The translations under genes and the position numbers were made by a program. Positions 1 to 8,458 of a stretch of DNA of 64,000 bases are shown one piece after another (positions within the stretch are counted from its first letter, which is position 1; each line of letters starts with the position of its first letter). The stretch covers positions 496,001 through 560,000 of the forward strand of contig NZ_JANUGY010000002.1 in assembly GCF_024756235.1 (NCBI RefSeq), given 5' to 3'. The stretch is from Massilia kyonggiensis. GTDB taxonomy: Bacteria; Pseudomonadota; Gammaproteobacteria; Burkholderiales; Burkholderiaceae_D. Under the pieces are notes generated by a model. That model did no database searches and was not told the origin of the DNA. It worked only from the letters and a program-made list of their open reading frames with translations.

Positions 1-1323
1 ACGTCGTATCCGACGGCGGACCGTTTTACGGAGTCGTTCGGCTACCGCGATTTCCTCCATGCCGTGGCGGACCTGCGCACGCGCGGCGGCGGCAAGCCGC
101 TGTCGCTGTACGTGCACATCCCGTTCTGCGACACCGTCTGCTATTACTGCGCCTGTAACAAGATCGTCACGAAGAACCGCGAGAAGGCGGCGACGTACCT
201 CGCCTACCTGAAACGCGAGGTCGAGATGCAGGGGCGGCTGTTCGCCGGCATGAACGAGGTCGAGCAGCTGCACTTCGGCGGCGGCACGCCCACGTACCTG
301 TCGGACGCGCAGATGGAAGACCTGATGGCGCACCTGCGCCGCTGCTTCCGCTTCGCGCCGGATGCCGTGGGCGAATACTCCATCGAGATCGATCCGCGCA
401 CCGTGTCGCGGGAACGTGTGCACAACCTCCGGCGCCAGGGCTTCAACCGCATCAGCCTGGGCGTGCAGGACTTCGACCCGGACGTGCAGCGCGCCGTCAA
501 CCGCATCCAGCCCGAAGCCGACACGCGCGCGATCATCGCCGCGGCACGCGACGCGGACTTCCGCTCGGTCAGCATCGACCTGATCTACGGCCTGCCGAAG
601 CAGACGCCGGACACGATGCGTGCCACGATCGACAAGGTGATCGATGCCTCGCCCGACCGCATCGCCGTGTACCACTACGCCCACCTGCCGCACCTGTTCA
701 AGCCGCAGCGCCGCATCATCGAGGCGGACATGCCCGACAGCGACACGAAGCTGCGCATGCTCCAGCTGTGCATCGAGCGCCTGACGGCCGCGGGCTATGT
801 CTACATCGGCATGGACCATTTCGCGCGGCCCGACGACGACCTCGCCGTCGCGCAGCAGCAGGGCCGTTTGCACCGCAACTTCCAGGGCTATTCGACGCAT
901 GCCGATACGGACCTCGTCGCCTGCGGCGTGTCGGCCATCGGCGCGGTCGGCGCCACGTACAGCCAGAACGTCAAGACGCTGGACGCCTATTACGATGCGC
1001 TCGACCGCAACGAGCTGCCGGTGGCGCGCGGTGCGCGGCTGTCGATGGACGATGCGCTGCGCCGCACGATCATCCAGAAGCTGATGTGCCAGTTCGAGCT
1101 GTCCGTCAGCACCATCGAGCTCGCGTTCCCGATCGCGTTCCATGCCTATTTCGCCCGCGAGATGGCGCAACTGGCCGAACTGGAGCGGGACGGTCTCGTC
1201 GAACTCGCGCCGGACTGGATCAGCGTCACCCTGAAGGGCCGCCTGCTGATCCGCAATGTGTGCATGGTGTTCGACCGCTACCTCGCCACGCGCGGGCCGG
1301 CGACCCATTCCAGGACCGTGTGA
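1..1323 (+). CDS. hemN: Oxygen-independent coproporphyrinogen III oxidase (5' end cut)
   Basis: Radical-SAM enzyme that turns coproporphyrinogen III into protoporphyrinogen IX without oxygen, in the cytoplasm. The frame is open from base 1, and the first residues (TSYPTADRF) match the conserved N-terminal part of HemN, so only a short N-terminal piece is missing. The C-x3-C-x2-C cluster motif lies at visible residues 43-50, in VHIPFCDTVCYYCAC, followed by the SAM-binding GGGTPTYL segment. A GTG at 64 could be mistaken for the start, but homology continues upstream of it. The next gene starts 4 bases after the stop. Haem supply for the cbb3 oxidase made by the neighbouring cco genes is the likely reason for this location. 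Confidence 0.95.
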   Translation, partial: TSYPTADRFTESFGYRDFLHAVADLRTRGGGKPLSLYVHIPFCDTVCYYCACNKIVTKNREKAATYLAYLKREVEMQGRLFAGMNEVEQLHFGGGTPTYLSDAQMEDLMAHLRRCFRFAPDAVGEYSIEIDPRTVSRERVHNLRRQGFNRISLGVQDFDPDVQRAVNRIQPEADTRAIIAAARDADFRSVSIDLIYGLPKQTPDTMRATIDKVIDASPDRIAVYHYAHLPHLFKPQRRIIEADMPDSDTKLRMLQLCIERLTAAGYVYIGMDHFARPDDDLAVAQQQGRLHRNFQGYSTHADTDLVACGVSAIGAVGATYSQNVKTLDAYYDALDRNELPVARGARLSMDDALRRTIIQKLMCQFELSVSTIELAFPIAFHAYFAREMAQLAELERDGLVELAPDWISVTLKGRLLIRNVCMVFDRYLATRGPATHSRTV

Positions 1324-1327
1324 CGCC

Positions 1328-2074
1328 ATGGACGCCGCGCTGATCCCCGTATTCGTCGTGGGCCTGCTGGGCAGCGTCCACTGCGCCGGCATGTGCGGCG
1401 GGATCGTGGGCGCGCTGTCGGTGGCGCCGTCCGTGGGCCGGGTCATACCCGTGCGCGTCGCCGCCAAACGGGCGCCCGTCGCCAACGTCTTTGCCTATAA
1501 CGCGGGGCGCATCGGCAGCTACATGGTGGCCGGTGCATTGGCCGGGGGACTCGCCCAGGGCGCGCAGGCGCTCGCGAAACTGCCCGCGCTGCAGGCGGGC
1601 GCGTACTGGCTCGCGAACCTGATGCTGGCCGCGCTCGGGCTGTACCTGATGGATGCATGGCGCGGCCTCGCGCGCCTGGAGCAGGGCGGCCGCTTCGTGT
1701 GGCGCGGCGTGCAGCCCCTGCTGAAAAAAGTCGGTCCGCTGGACCGGCCCGCGCGCATGTTCGTCGCGGGCGGCCTGTGGGGCTGGCTGCCGTGCGGGAT
1801 GGTGTACAGCGTCCTCGTGACCGCGATGCTGAGCGGCTCCGCCTTCCACGGCGCGCTCGTGATGCTGGCGTTCGGCCTCGGCACCCTGCCGATGCTGCTG
1901 GGCCTGGGCCTGATGGGCGCGCGCCTGCGCGGCTGGCTCGCGAGCCCGCGCGTGCGGCTCGTCTGCGGCGTCCTCGTGCTGGGCTTTGGCCTGCTGGGCC
2001 TCGCGCGCGCGGCCGGCGGCCTGCCGCACGGCTGGGTGCAGGAGATCTGCGTCGCGCCCGGAGCGGCGGCATGA
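1328..2074 (+). CDS. TauE/SafE-type (COG2836-like) membrane protein
   Basis: A 248-residue polytopic inner-membrane protein. The N-terminal VGLLGSVHCAGMCGGI segment is typical of the sulfite exporter TauE/SafE-like proteins found in cco/fix clusters, where they are linked to copper handling or oxidase assembly. About six hydrophobic segments are visible, including GLWGWLPCGMVYSVL with a second conserved cysteine. The ATG at 1328 was chosen because the family motif begins about 15 residues later. The frame is open further upstream, but only over the end of hemN. The stop overlaps the start of ccoI (ATGA), so the two are probably translationally coupled. The transported substrate cannot be told from the sequence. 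Confidence 0.85.
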   Translation: MDAALIPVFVVGLLGSVHCAGMCGGIVGALSVAPSVGRVIPVRVAAKRAPVANVFAYNAGRIGSYMVAGALAGGLAQGAQALAKLPALQAGAYWLANLMLAALGLYLMDAWRGLARLEQGGRFVWRGVQPLLKKVGPLDRPARMFVAGGLWGWLPCGMVYSVLVTAMLSGSAFHGALVMLAFGLGTLPMLLGLGLMGARLRGWLASPRVRLVCGVLVLGFGLLGLARAAGGLPHGWVQEICVAPGAAA

Positions 2075-4467
2075 GCGTGGCCGTCCTCGATACCGCCGCG
2101 TGCTGGCACTGCGGCCAGCCGGCGCCGGCCGCGAGCACGTGGTCGGCGGTCATCGACGGCGAGCATCGCACGATGTGCTGCCCCGGCTGCGCCGCGGCAG
2201 CACAAACCATCGCCGACGCCGGCCTCGCCGATTACTACGACAACCGCACCGAGTTCGCCGCGCGCATCGACGACGAGGCCGACCTGGCCGCATTGCGCGC
2301 ATACGACGAGGCGGTCGACGCCGACGATGTCGTCTTCACCATCGAAGGCATCCGCTGCGCCGCGTGCGTGTGGCTGATCGAGCGCCGCATCGGCGCGCTG
2401 CCCGGCGTGACGGACGCGCTGCTGAACGTGGCGACGGAACGCCTGCGCGTGCGCCGCGACCCGGCCGTGGCGAAGGCCAGCGACATCATCGCGGCACTGC
2501 GCGCCATCGGCTACACGGCGTATCCGCTGGATGCCCAGCGCCAGGCGGCCCACCTCGAACGGGAGCGCAAGACGCTGTTCCGCCGCCTGTTCATCGCGGG
2601 CCTGTCGATGATGCAGGTGATGATGTACGCGGTCCCGGTCTATCTCGCGACGGACGGCACGATGGACGCCGACATGCGCGCGCTGATGCACTGGGCCGCG
2701 CTGCTGCTGACCGTGCCCGCCGTCGCGTACTCGTCGTGGCCGTTCCTGCGCGGCGCGTGGATGGACCTGCGGCGCGGCGTGGCCGGCATGGACGTGCCGG
2801 TGGCGCTGGGGATCCTCGCCGCATCCGCCGCCAGCGTCGTCGCGGTCGTGCGCGGCCACGGCGACGTGTACTTCGATTCGATCACGATGTTCGTGTTCCT
2901 GCTGCTGGGCAGCCGCTACCTGGAGCTGGACGCGCGCCGGCGCGCCGCGCGCGCGCTCGAAGGGCTGCAGCGCGCGGCGCCCGCGACGGCGCAGCGCTTC
3001 GTCGACTTCCCGCGCGCGCGCGCGACGGACACCGTTCCCGCGGGCGCGCTCGTGCCGGGCGACGTCGTGCTCGTGGCGCCGGGCCAGGCCGTGCCGGCCG
3101 ATGGCGTCATTCTCGAAGGCGACACCGAAGTCGACCTCGCGCTGCTGACGGGCGAAAGCCGCACGCGCGCGCTGGGGCCGGGCGCGCAACTGCCGGGCGG
3201 CGCCGTCAACGTCGCGCAGGCGATCGTCGTGCGCGTGACGAGCAGTGCGCGCGACAGCACCCTGGCGCTGCTCGTGCGCCTCGTCGAACGCGCCGGCCAG
3301 GACAAGCCGGCGCTGGCGCTGTGGGCCGACCGCGTCGGTGCGTGGTTCGTGCTCGCGCTGCTGGTGCTGACCGTCGTCGTGTGCGCAGGCTGGTATCTCG
3401 TCGATCCGGCGCGCGCGTGGCCGGCGGCGATCGCGGTGCTCGTCGTGTCGTGCCCGTGCGCGCTGTCGCTGGCGACGCCGACCGCGCTCGCCGCCGCCAC
3501 CGACCGCCTGCTGCGGCGCGGCGCACTGGCCGTCAAGCCGCACGTACTGGAAACGCTGGGCCGCGCGACGCACGTCGTGTTCGACAAGACGGGCACGCTG
3601 ACCTACGGCCATCCCGTCGTGCGCCAGGCGGTGACGTTCGGCGGCGCGAGCCGGCGCATGGCGCTGCAACTGGCCGCCGCGCTGGAAGCGGGCAGCGCGC
3701 ATCCGCTGGCGCAGGCGATCCGCGATGCCGCCGGGCCGGCTGCGCTGGTCGCCGGCATGGTCAACCAGGTCGTCGGCAAAGGGATCGAGGGCGAGATCGG
3801 CGGCCGCCGTTACCGTCTCGGCAACGCCGCGTTCGTGGCCGGCATCGCCTGCGGCGAGGCGCCGGGCGGGCAGCCGGGTGGCGTGACGGCCGTGTGGCTG
3901 GGCACGACGTCCGGCTGGATCGCGCGCTTCGACCTCGTCGACGAAGTGCGGCCGGAGGCCCGCGACGTCGTGGCCGGCTTGCGCGCGGCCGGCAAGACGG
4001 TCGTGCTGCTGTCCGGCGACGACGACGAGGCCGCGCAGGACGTCGCCATGCAGCTCGGCATCGCGCACGCGCTGGGCCACCAGTTGCCCGAAGATAAACT
4101 GACCGTCGTGCGCGGCCTGCAGCGCGAGGGCGCCGTCGTGGCGATGGTCGGCGACGGCATCAACGACGCGGCCGTGCTCTCGGGCGCCGACGTGAGTTTC
4201 GCGATGGGGCAGGGCGCGCAGCTGGCGCAACTGCATGCCGACTGCGTGCTGCTGGGCGAAGGTTTGCGCCCGCTCGCGGCCGCGCTGGACACGGCGGCGG
4301 CCACCCTGCGCGTGATCCGCCAGAACCTGGGCTGGGCCATGCTGTACAACGTGGCGGCGATCCCGGCCGCTGCAAGCGGCTTGCTGAATCCGTGGCTGTC
4401 CGGCGTGGGGATGGCCGCGAGTTCGGCGCTCGTGGTGCTCAACGCGGCGCGCCTGAGGAGGGAATAG
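2071..4467 (+). CDS. ccoI: Cu+ translocating P1B-type ATPase for cbb3 oxidase assembly
   Basis: A 798-residue heavy-metal P-type ATPase (CcoI/FixI). It exports Cu+ from the cytoplasm for maturation of the CcoN copper centre. The N-terminus has cysteine pairs CWHCG and CCPGC, typical of the FixI-type extension, followed by a metal-binding domain with CAAC at residues 96-99. The membrane CPC ion site is at 461-463, the phosphorylated Asp is D505 in DKTGTLT, and GDGINDAA closes the catalytic domain. The start overlaps the previous stop by four bases, and ccoS follows after two bases. Context and cysteine layout favour CcoI over a general CopA. Confidence 0.93.
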   Translation: MSVAVLDTAACWHCGQPAPAASTWSAVIDGEHRTMCCPGCAAAAQTIADAGLADYYDNRTEFAARIDDEADLAALRAYDEAVDADDVVFTIEGIRCAACVWLIERRIGALPGVTDALLNVATERLRVRRDPAVAKASDIIAALRAIGYTAYPLDAQRQAAHLERERKTLFRRLFIAGLSMMQVMMYAVPVYLATDGTMDADMRALMHWAALLLTVPAVAYSSWPFLRGAWMDLRRGVAGMDVPVALGILAASAASVVAVVRGHGDVYFDSITMFVFLLLGSRYLELDARRRAARALEGLQRAAPATAQRFVDFPRARATDTVPAGALVPGDVVLVAPGQAVPADGVILEGDTEVDLALLTGESRTRALGPGAQLPGGAVNVAQAIVVRVTSSARDSTLALLVRLVERAGQDKPALALWADRVGAWFVLALLVLTVVVCAGWYLVDPARAWPAAIAVLVVSCPCALSLATPTALAAATDRLLRRGALAVKPHVLETLGRATHVVFDKTGTLTYGHPVVRQAVTFGGASRRMALQLAAALEAGSAHPLAQAIRDAAGPAALVAGMVNQVVGKGIEGEIGGRRYRLGNAAFVAGIACGEAPGGQPGGVTAVWLGTTSGWIARFDLVDEVRPEARDVVAGLRAAGKTVVLLSGDDDEAAQDVAMQLGIAHALGHQLPEDKLTVVRGLQREGAVVAMVGDGINDAAVLSGADVSFAMGQGAQLAQLHADCVLLGEGLRPLAAALDTAAATLRVIRQNLGWAMLYNVAAIPAAASGLLNPWLSGVGMAASSALVVLNAARLRRE

Positions 4468-4469
4468 AC

Positions 4470-4610
4470 ATGGAAGCCTTGTACCTGCTGGTGCCGCTCA
4501 GCGTGATGCTCGTCGCGTTCGCGGTGTGGATCTTCTTCGGCGCGGCGGACAGCGGGCAGTTCGACGATCTCGAAGGGCCCGCGCTCCGCATACTCAGCGA
4601 CGACGATTGA
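4470..4610 (+). CDS. ccoS: cbb3-type cytochrome oxidase assembly protein CcoS
   Basis: A 46-residue single-span membrane protein: MEALYLLVPLSVMLVAF followed by the conserved FFGAADSGQFDDLEGPA segment, which is diagnostic of CcoS. It is needed for cofactor insertion into the cbb3 oxidase; the mechanism is not known in detail. It begins two bases after the ccoI stop, with GAGGAG upstream as ribosome binding site. It is the last gene of the hemN-ccoIS operon, ahead of an antisense gene. Confidence 0.93.
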   Translation: MEALYLLVPLSVMLVAFAVWIFFGAADSGQFDDLEGPALRILSDDD

Positions 4611-4621
4611 AGCATCACCGT

Positions 4622-4644
4622 CGTTCCCGGCAGTGCCGGGAACG
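4622..4644. terminator. Perfect inverted repeat between convergent genes
   Basis: CGTTCCCGGCA and TGCCGGGAACG form an 11-base perfect inverted repeat around a single central base, 11 bases after the ccoS stop and 4 bases beyond the end of the antisense DksA-like gene. The position suggests a shared bidirectional terminator. There is no clear T-run on either side, so its strength is uncertain. Confidence 0.45.
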
Positions 4645-4648
4645 AAAA

Positions 4649-5047
4649 TCACATCGTCGGACCGCGCCCCGTGCGCTGTTCCTTCTCGATCCGCTCCTGA
4701 CACGCAATACACGTCCGCACCGTCGGCGTCGCCAGCAGCCGCGCTTCCGGGATATCGCGCCCGCACGACTCGCAGATGCCGATCGCGCCCGATTCCAGGC
4801 GCCCGATCGCCGCGTCGATCTCGTGCAGCAGGTTCGCTTCGTGCTCGGCCAGGTGTTCCTCGTTATGGCTGAGCATCTCGCCGGCCGGCGCGTCGTCGTT
4901 CTGGCCCATGTGGGCGTTCGGCGAGATCGCCGGGCGGTCGTCCGTATCGCCATCCGTGCGCGCACGCACGGTAGCCAGCGCATCCTCGCGCGCCTTGTGC
5001 AGGCGCTGGCCGAGTTGCTCATGGAGTTCAGGTGAAATTGGCGGCAT
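4649..5047 (-). CDS. DksA/TraR-family zinc-finger protein
   Basis: A 132-residue protein. An N-terminal helical part (HEQLGQRLHKAREDAL, then HNEEHLAEHEANLLHEIDAAI) is followed by a C4 zinc finger, C-x2-C-x17-C-x2-C, in CESCGRDIPEARLL...CIACQERIE. Family members bind in the RNA polymerase secondary channel, but this one is shorter than DksA and its coiled-coil tip is not clearly of the DksA type. The start at 5047 was preferred over 5077 because GAGGACGAGG sits just upstream. It lies antisense between ccoS and ccoN and shares its upstream region with the ccoN promoter, so co-regulation with oxygen is possible but not shown. Confidence 0.85.
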   Translation of the reverse strand: MPPISPELHEQLGQRLHKAREDALATVRARTDGDTDDRPAISPNAHMGQNDDAPAGEMLSHNEEHLAEHEANLLHEIDAAIGRLESGAIGICESCGRDIPEARLLATPTVRTCIACQERIEKEQRTGRGPTM

Positions 5048-5174
5048 GGTCCTCGTCCTCTTCGTTGTGAGCGTCATGTTTGACGCAGCTCATATCGTCC
5101 TTTTGTAACGCCAGTCTGCTTTCAGCAACATCGAGGAAGAGGCTAGCGCCTTCCTTTGACCCATTTTGGACTTT

Positions 5175-5188
5175 TTGATTCACATCAA
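5175..5188 (+). promoter_or_regulatory. Fnr/Anr-type binding site upstream of ccoN
   Basis: TTGAT-TCAC-ATCAA is a perfect match to the Fnr consensus TTGAT-N4-ATCAA. The site centre is 5181.5. A TACCCT element at 5212-5217 sits where a -10 box would be if the site were at -41.5, the class II Fnr activator position. The cognate regulator is likely the Fnr protein encoded at 13365-14129. The site is also in the shared upstream region of the divergent DksA-like gene. Confidence 0.85.
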
Positions 5189-5254
5189 GGATTTGGAACC
5201 CCCAGGAAACCTACCCTGACGGTGTCGTCTTTCTTATTCTTCAGGGAGTGCACC

Positions 5255-6709
5255 TTGGACAGCAGTCTAAACTATAACTACAAGATCGTGCGCCAGTTTG
5301 CCATCGCAACTGTCGTCTGGGGCGTGATCGGCATGCTCGCGGGCGTGTGGATTGCCGCGCAGCTCGCCTGGCCCGCATTGAACTTCGATATCCCGTGGCT
5401 CACGTACGGCCGCCTGCGGCCGCTGCACACGAACGCGGTGATTTTCGCGTTCGGCATCTGCGGCCTGTTTGCCACGTCGTACTACGTCGTGCAGCGCACG
5501 TGCCAGGTCCGGCTGTTCTCCGACAGGCTGGCCGCCTTCACGTTCTGGGGCTGGCAGGCCGTGCTCGTGTCGGCCGCGATCACGCTGCCGATGGGCTTCA
5601 CGCGCGGCAAGGAGTACGCCGAGCTGGAATGGCCGATCGCCATCCTGATCGCCGTCGTGTGGGTCGCGTACGCCGTCGTCTTCTTCGGCACCATCGTCAA
5701 GCGCCGCGTGCAGCACATCTACGTCGCCAACTGGTTCTTCGGCGGCTACATCCTCGCCGTCGCGATCCTCCATATCGTCAACGGCATGTCGATGCCGGTC
5801 AGCTTCATGAAGTCGTACTCGATGTACGCCGGCGTGCAGGACGCGATGATCCAGTGGTGGTACGGCCACAACGCCGTCGGCTTCATCCTCACGGCCGGCT
5901 ACCTGGGCATGGTGTACTACTTCATCCCTAAGCAGGCCGAGCGTCCGGTGTACTCGTACCGCCTGTCGATCGTGCACTTCTGGGCCCTGATCTTCACGTA
6001 CATGTGGGCGGGCCCGCACCACCTGCACTACACGGCGCTCCCGGACTGGACGCAGTCGATCGGCATGGTGTTCTCGCTGATCCTGCTGGCACCGTCGTGG
6101 GGCGGCATGATCAACGGGATCATGACCCTGTCCGGCGCGTGGCACAAGCTGCGCTCGGATCCGCTGCTGAAATTCATGATCGTGTCGCTGTCGTTCTACG
6201 GCATGGCCACGTTCGAGGGCCCGATGATGTCCATCAAGACGATCAACTCGCTGTCGCACTACACGGACTGGGGCATCGCCCACGTGCACGGCGGCGCCCT
6301 GGGCTGGGTCGGTTTCATCACGATGGGTTCCCTGTACTACCTGATCCCGCGCCTCGCGGGCAAGAAGCAGATGGCCAGCATGGCCCTCGTCGACGCCCAC
6401 TTCTGGCTCGGCACCATCGGCATCGTGCTGTACATCGCCGCGATGTGGATCGCCGGCGTGATGCAGGGCCTGATGTGGCGCGCCGTGAACCCGGACGGCA
6501 CCCTGACCTACACCTTCGTCGAAGGCGTCAAGGCGACGTACCCGTACTACGTGATCCGCTTCGGCGGCGGCCTGATGTACCTGACCGGCATGTGCCTGAT
6601 GGCGTACAACACGTGGCTGACGATGCGCGGCACGCGATCGGTCGACGCGCGTATCCCCGCGCTGCCGTCAGCGCACAAGAAGCCGCATGCGGTCCCGGAA
6701 CACGCCTGA
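5255..6709 (+). CDS. ccoN: cbb3-type cytochrome c oxidase subunit I
   Basis: Catalytic subunit of the high-affinity terminal oxidase, with haem b and the b3-CuB oxygen-reducing site, in the inner membrane. It has 484 residues with about 12 transmembrane segments. Haem and copper ligand regions are visible: [30 protein letters not shown] and HVHGGALGW. No ATG fits the family start. A TTG at 5255, about nine bases after AGGGAG, gives [15 protein letters not shown], which aligns with CcoN N-termini. The open frame extends 33 codons upstream without a good ribosome site. It is first in ccoNOQP-G-fixH, behind a perfect Fnr site. Confidence 0.96.
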   Translation: MDSSLNYNYKIVRQFAIATVVWGVIGMLAGVWIAAQLAWPALNFDIPWLTYGRLRPLHTNAVIFAFGICGLFATSYYVVQRTCQVRLFSDRLAAFTFWGWQAVLVSAAITLPMGFTRGKEYAELEWPIAILIAVVWVAYAVVFFGTIVKRRVQHIYVANWFFGGYILAVAILHIVNGMSMPVSFMKSYSMYAGVQDAMIQWWYGHNAVGFILTAGYLGMVYYFIPKQAERPVYSYRLSIVHFWALIFTYMWAGPHHLHYTALPDWTQSIGMVFSLILLAPSWGGMINGIMTLSGAWHKLRSDPLLKFMIVSLSFYGMATFEGPMMSIKTINSLSHYTDWGIAHVHGGALGWVGFITMGSLYYLIPRLAGKKQMASMALVDAHFWLGTIGIVLYIAAMWIAGVMQGLMWRAVNPDGTLTYTFVEGVKATYPYYVIRFGGGLMYLTGMCLMAYNTWLTMRGTRSVDARIPALPSAHKKPHAVPEHA

Positions 6710-6730
6710 CACGAATCGATAGGAGCAAAC

Positions 6731-7345
6731 ATGAAATTCACCCATGAGTGGATCGAGAAGAACCCCTGGCTGCTGATCGGCCTCGTGCTGGTCGTGATCT
6801 CCTTCGGCGGCCTCGTCGAGATCGTGCCGCTGTTCTTCCAGCATTCGACCACCGAACCCGTCGCCGGCCTGAAGCCGTATTCGCCGCTGCGCCTGGCCGG
6901 CCGCGACGTCTATATCCGCGAAGGCTGCTACAACTGCCACTCGCAGATGATCCGCCCGTTCCGCGCCGAGACGGAGCGCTACGGCCATTACTCGGTCGCG
7001 GGCGAATTCGTCTACGACCACCCGTTCCAGTGGGGCTCCAAGCGCACCGGTCCGGACCTCGCGCGCGTGGGCGGCCGCTACTCGGACGAGTGGCACCGCA
7101 CCCACCTCGACAACCCGCGCGACGTCGTGCCGGAATCGAACATGCCCGGCTATCCGTGGCTCGCCACGGCGAAGCTGGACCCGCAATCCATCGTGCCGAA
7201 GATGCGCGCGATGCAGCGCCTGAACGTCCCGTACACGGAACAGGACATCAAGGACGCGCCCGCGCAGCTGGCGGATAAAACGGAGCAGGACGCGCTGGTC
7301 GCCTACCTGCAGGGTCTCGGCACCCAGATCAAGAATCGGAACTAG
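6731..7345 (+). CDS. ccoO: cbb3-type cytochrome c oxidase subunit II
   Basis: A 204-residue membrane-anchored monohaem cytochrome c that passes electrons to CcoN. It has one N-terminal transmembrane helix ([20 protein letters not shown]), a haem-binding CYNCH at residues 66-70, and the family segment [15 protein letters not shown] methionine in [10 protein letters not shown] is the likely distal haem ligand. AGGAG lies five bases before the ATG. Length and motifs are normal for CcoO. Confidence 0.96.
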   Translation: MKFTHEWIEKNPWLLIGLVLVVISFGGLVEIVPLFFQHSTTEPVAGLKPYSPLRLAGRDVYIREGCYNCHSQMIRPFRAETERYGHYSVAGEFVYDHPFQWGSKRTGPDLARVGGRYSDEWHRTHLDNPRDVVPESNMPGYPWLATAKLDPQSIVPKMRAMQRLNVPYTEQDIKDAPAQLADKTEQDALVAYLQGLGTQIKNRN

Positions 7346-7353
7346 GAACCGAC

Positions 7354-7524
7354 ATGGCCATTCAACATATTTTCGACGACGCGAGCCGCGTGATGACGGT
7401 CGTGAGCTTCACCACCTTCCTGGGCATCCTTGCCTGGACTTTCCTGCTGCGCAAGGAACGTGACTTCGCCGCCACGGCCGCGCTGCCTTTTGCCGACGAA
7501 GAGGTGGAGGACGACTATGTCTGA
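7354..7524 (+). CDS. ccoQ: cbb3-type cytochrome oxidase small subunit CcoQ
   Basis: A 56-residue single-span protein between ccoO and ccoP: MAIQHIFDDASRVMT, a hydrophobic stretch VVSFTTFLGILAWTFLL, then an acidic tail ending EEVEDDYV. CcoQ stabilises the oxidase complex. The stop overlaps the ccoP start by eight bases. Identity rests on position, size and the FLGILAWTF segment, because CcoQ proteins are poorly conserved. Confidence 0.9.
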   Translation: MAIQHIFDDASRVMTVVSFTTFLGILAWTFLLRKERDFAATAALPFADEEVEDDYV

Positions 7525-8458
7525 CTTCACGAGCGGTTTCTGGAACTGGTACATCGTCCTGATCACGGTGCTGGGCATCGCCGGTTGCGCGATCCTCCTC
7601 TGGTCGCAGTCGCGCCACAAGGTGCGCCTGGACGAGCACGGCCAGCCCGAAAAGACGACGGGTCACGTGTGGGACGAGGACCTGACGGAATTGAACACGC
7701 CGATGCCGCGCTGGTGGATGTTCATGTTCTACCTGACGATCCTGTTCGGCATCGGCTACCTGGTGCTGTACCCGGGCCTCGGCAGCTATGCGGGCCGCCT
7801 GGGCTGGCAATCGTCCGGCGCGTACAAGCAGGAACTGGCGAAGGCGGATGCCGACTACGGCCCGCTGTTCGCGCAATACCTCAAGCGCGACCTCAAGGAC
7901 GTCGCGGGCGACCCGCAGGCCCACGCCATCGGCGAGCGCCTGTTCCTGACGTATTGCGCGCAATGCCACGGCTCGGACGCCCGCGGCAACAAGGGCTATC
8001 CGAACCTGACGGACAGCGACTGGCTGTACGGCGGAGAACCGTCCGTGATCAAGGAAACGATCATGAAGGGCCGCAACGGCCAGATGCCGCCGATGGGCGC
8101 GGCGCTGGGCTCCGACAAGGACGTAGAGAACGTCGCGCACTACGTGATGAGCCTCTCCGGCGCGCCGGCCGACCCGATCAAGGTCGCCTTCGGCAAGCCG
8201 AAGTTCGCGGCCTGCGCCGCGTGCCACGGCGCCGAGGCGCACGGCAACCCGATGCTGGGCGCGCCGAACCTGGCGGACAAGGTGTGGCTGTACGGCGGCA
8301 GCGCGGAGACGATCATGGAGACGATCCGCAAGGGCCGCAACAACACGATGCCCGCGTGGGGCGAATTCCTCGGCGAAGGCAAGTCGCACGTGCTGGCCGC
8401 CTACGTCTGGTCGCTGTCCAACACGCCGGGCACGCCCCATGAGGTAGCGGCAAAATGA
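7517..8458 (+). CDS. ccoP: cbb3-type cytochrome c oxidase subunit III (dihaem)
   Basis: A 313-residue dihaem cytochrome c subunit, the electron entry point of the oxidase. Two transmembrane helices lie in the N-terminal third (WYIVLITVLGIAGCAILL and WWMFMFYLTILFGIGYLVL), separated by a loop containing DEDLTELNTPMPRWW, typical of CcoP. Two haem sites follow, CAQCH at 147-151 and CAACH at 233-237, each in a class I cytochrome domain with WLYGG and GQMPP or NTMPA methionine ligands. The start at 7517 lies inside the end of ccoQ. The stop overlaps the ccoG start (ATGA). Confidence 0.96.
   Translation: MSDFTSGFWNWYIVLITVLGIAGCAILLWSQSRHKVRLDEHGQPEKTTGHVWDEDLTELNTPMPRWWMFMFYLTILFGIGYLVLYPGLGSYAGRLGWQSSGAYKQELAKADADYGPLFAQYLKRDLKDVAGDPQAHAIGERLFLTYCAQCHGSDARGNKGYPNLTDSDWLYGGEPSVIKETIMKGRNGQMPPMGAALGSDKDVENVAHYVMSLSGAPADPIKVAFGKPKFAACAACHGAEAHGNPMLGAPNLADKVWLYGGSAETIMETIRKGRNNTMPAWGEFLGEGKSHVLAAYVWSLSNTPGTPHEVAAK

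Noticed and set aside
1519..4236. A 905-codon open frame antisense to the TauE/SafE and ccoI genes
   Set aside because: Composition is the usual Arg/His/Ala-rich shadow, and it overlaps conserved P-type ATPase motifs on the other strand.
5071..5086. Small inverted repeat GCGTCA-N4-TGACGC before the DksA-like gene
   Set aside because: A 6-base stem is expected by chance in this composition and no matching operator is known.
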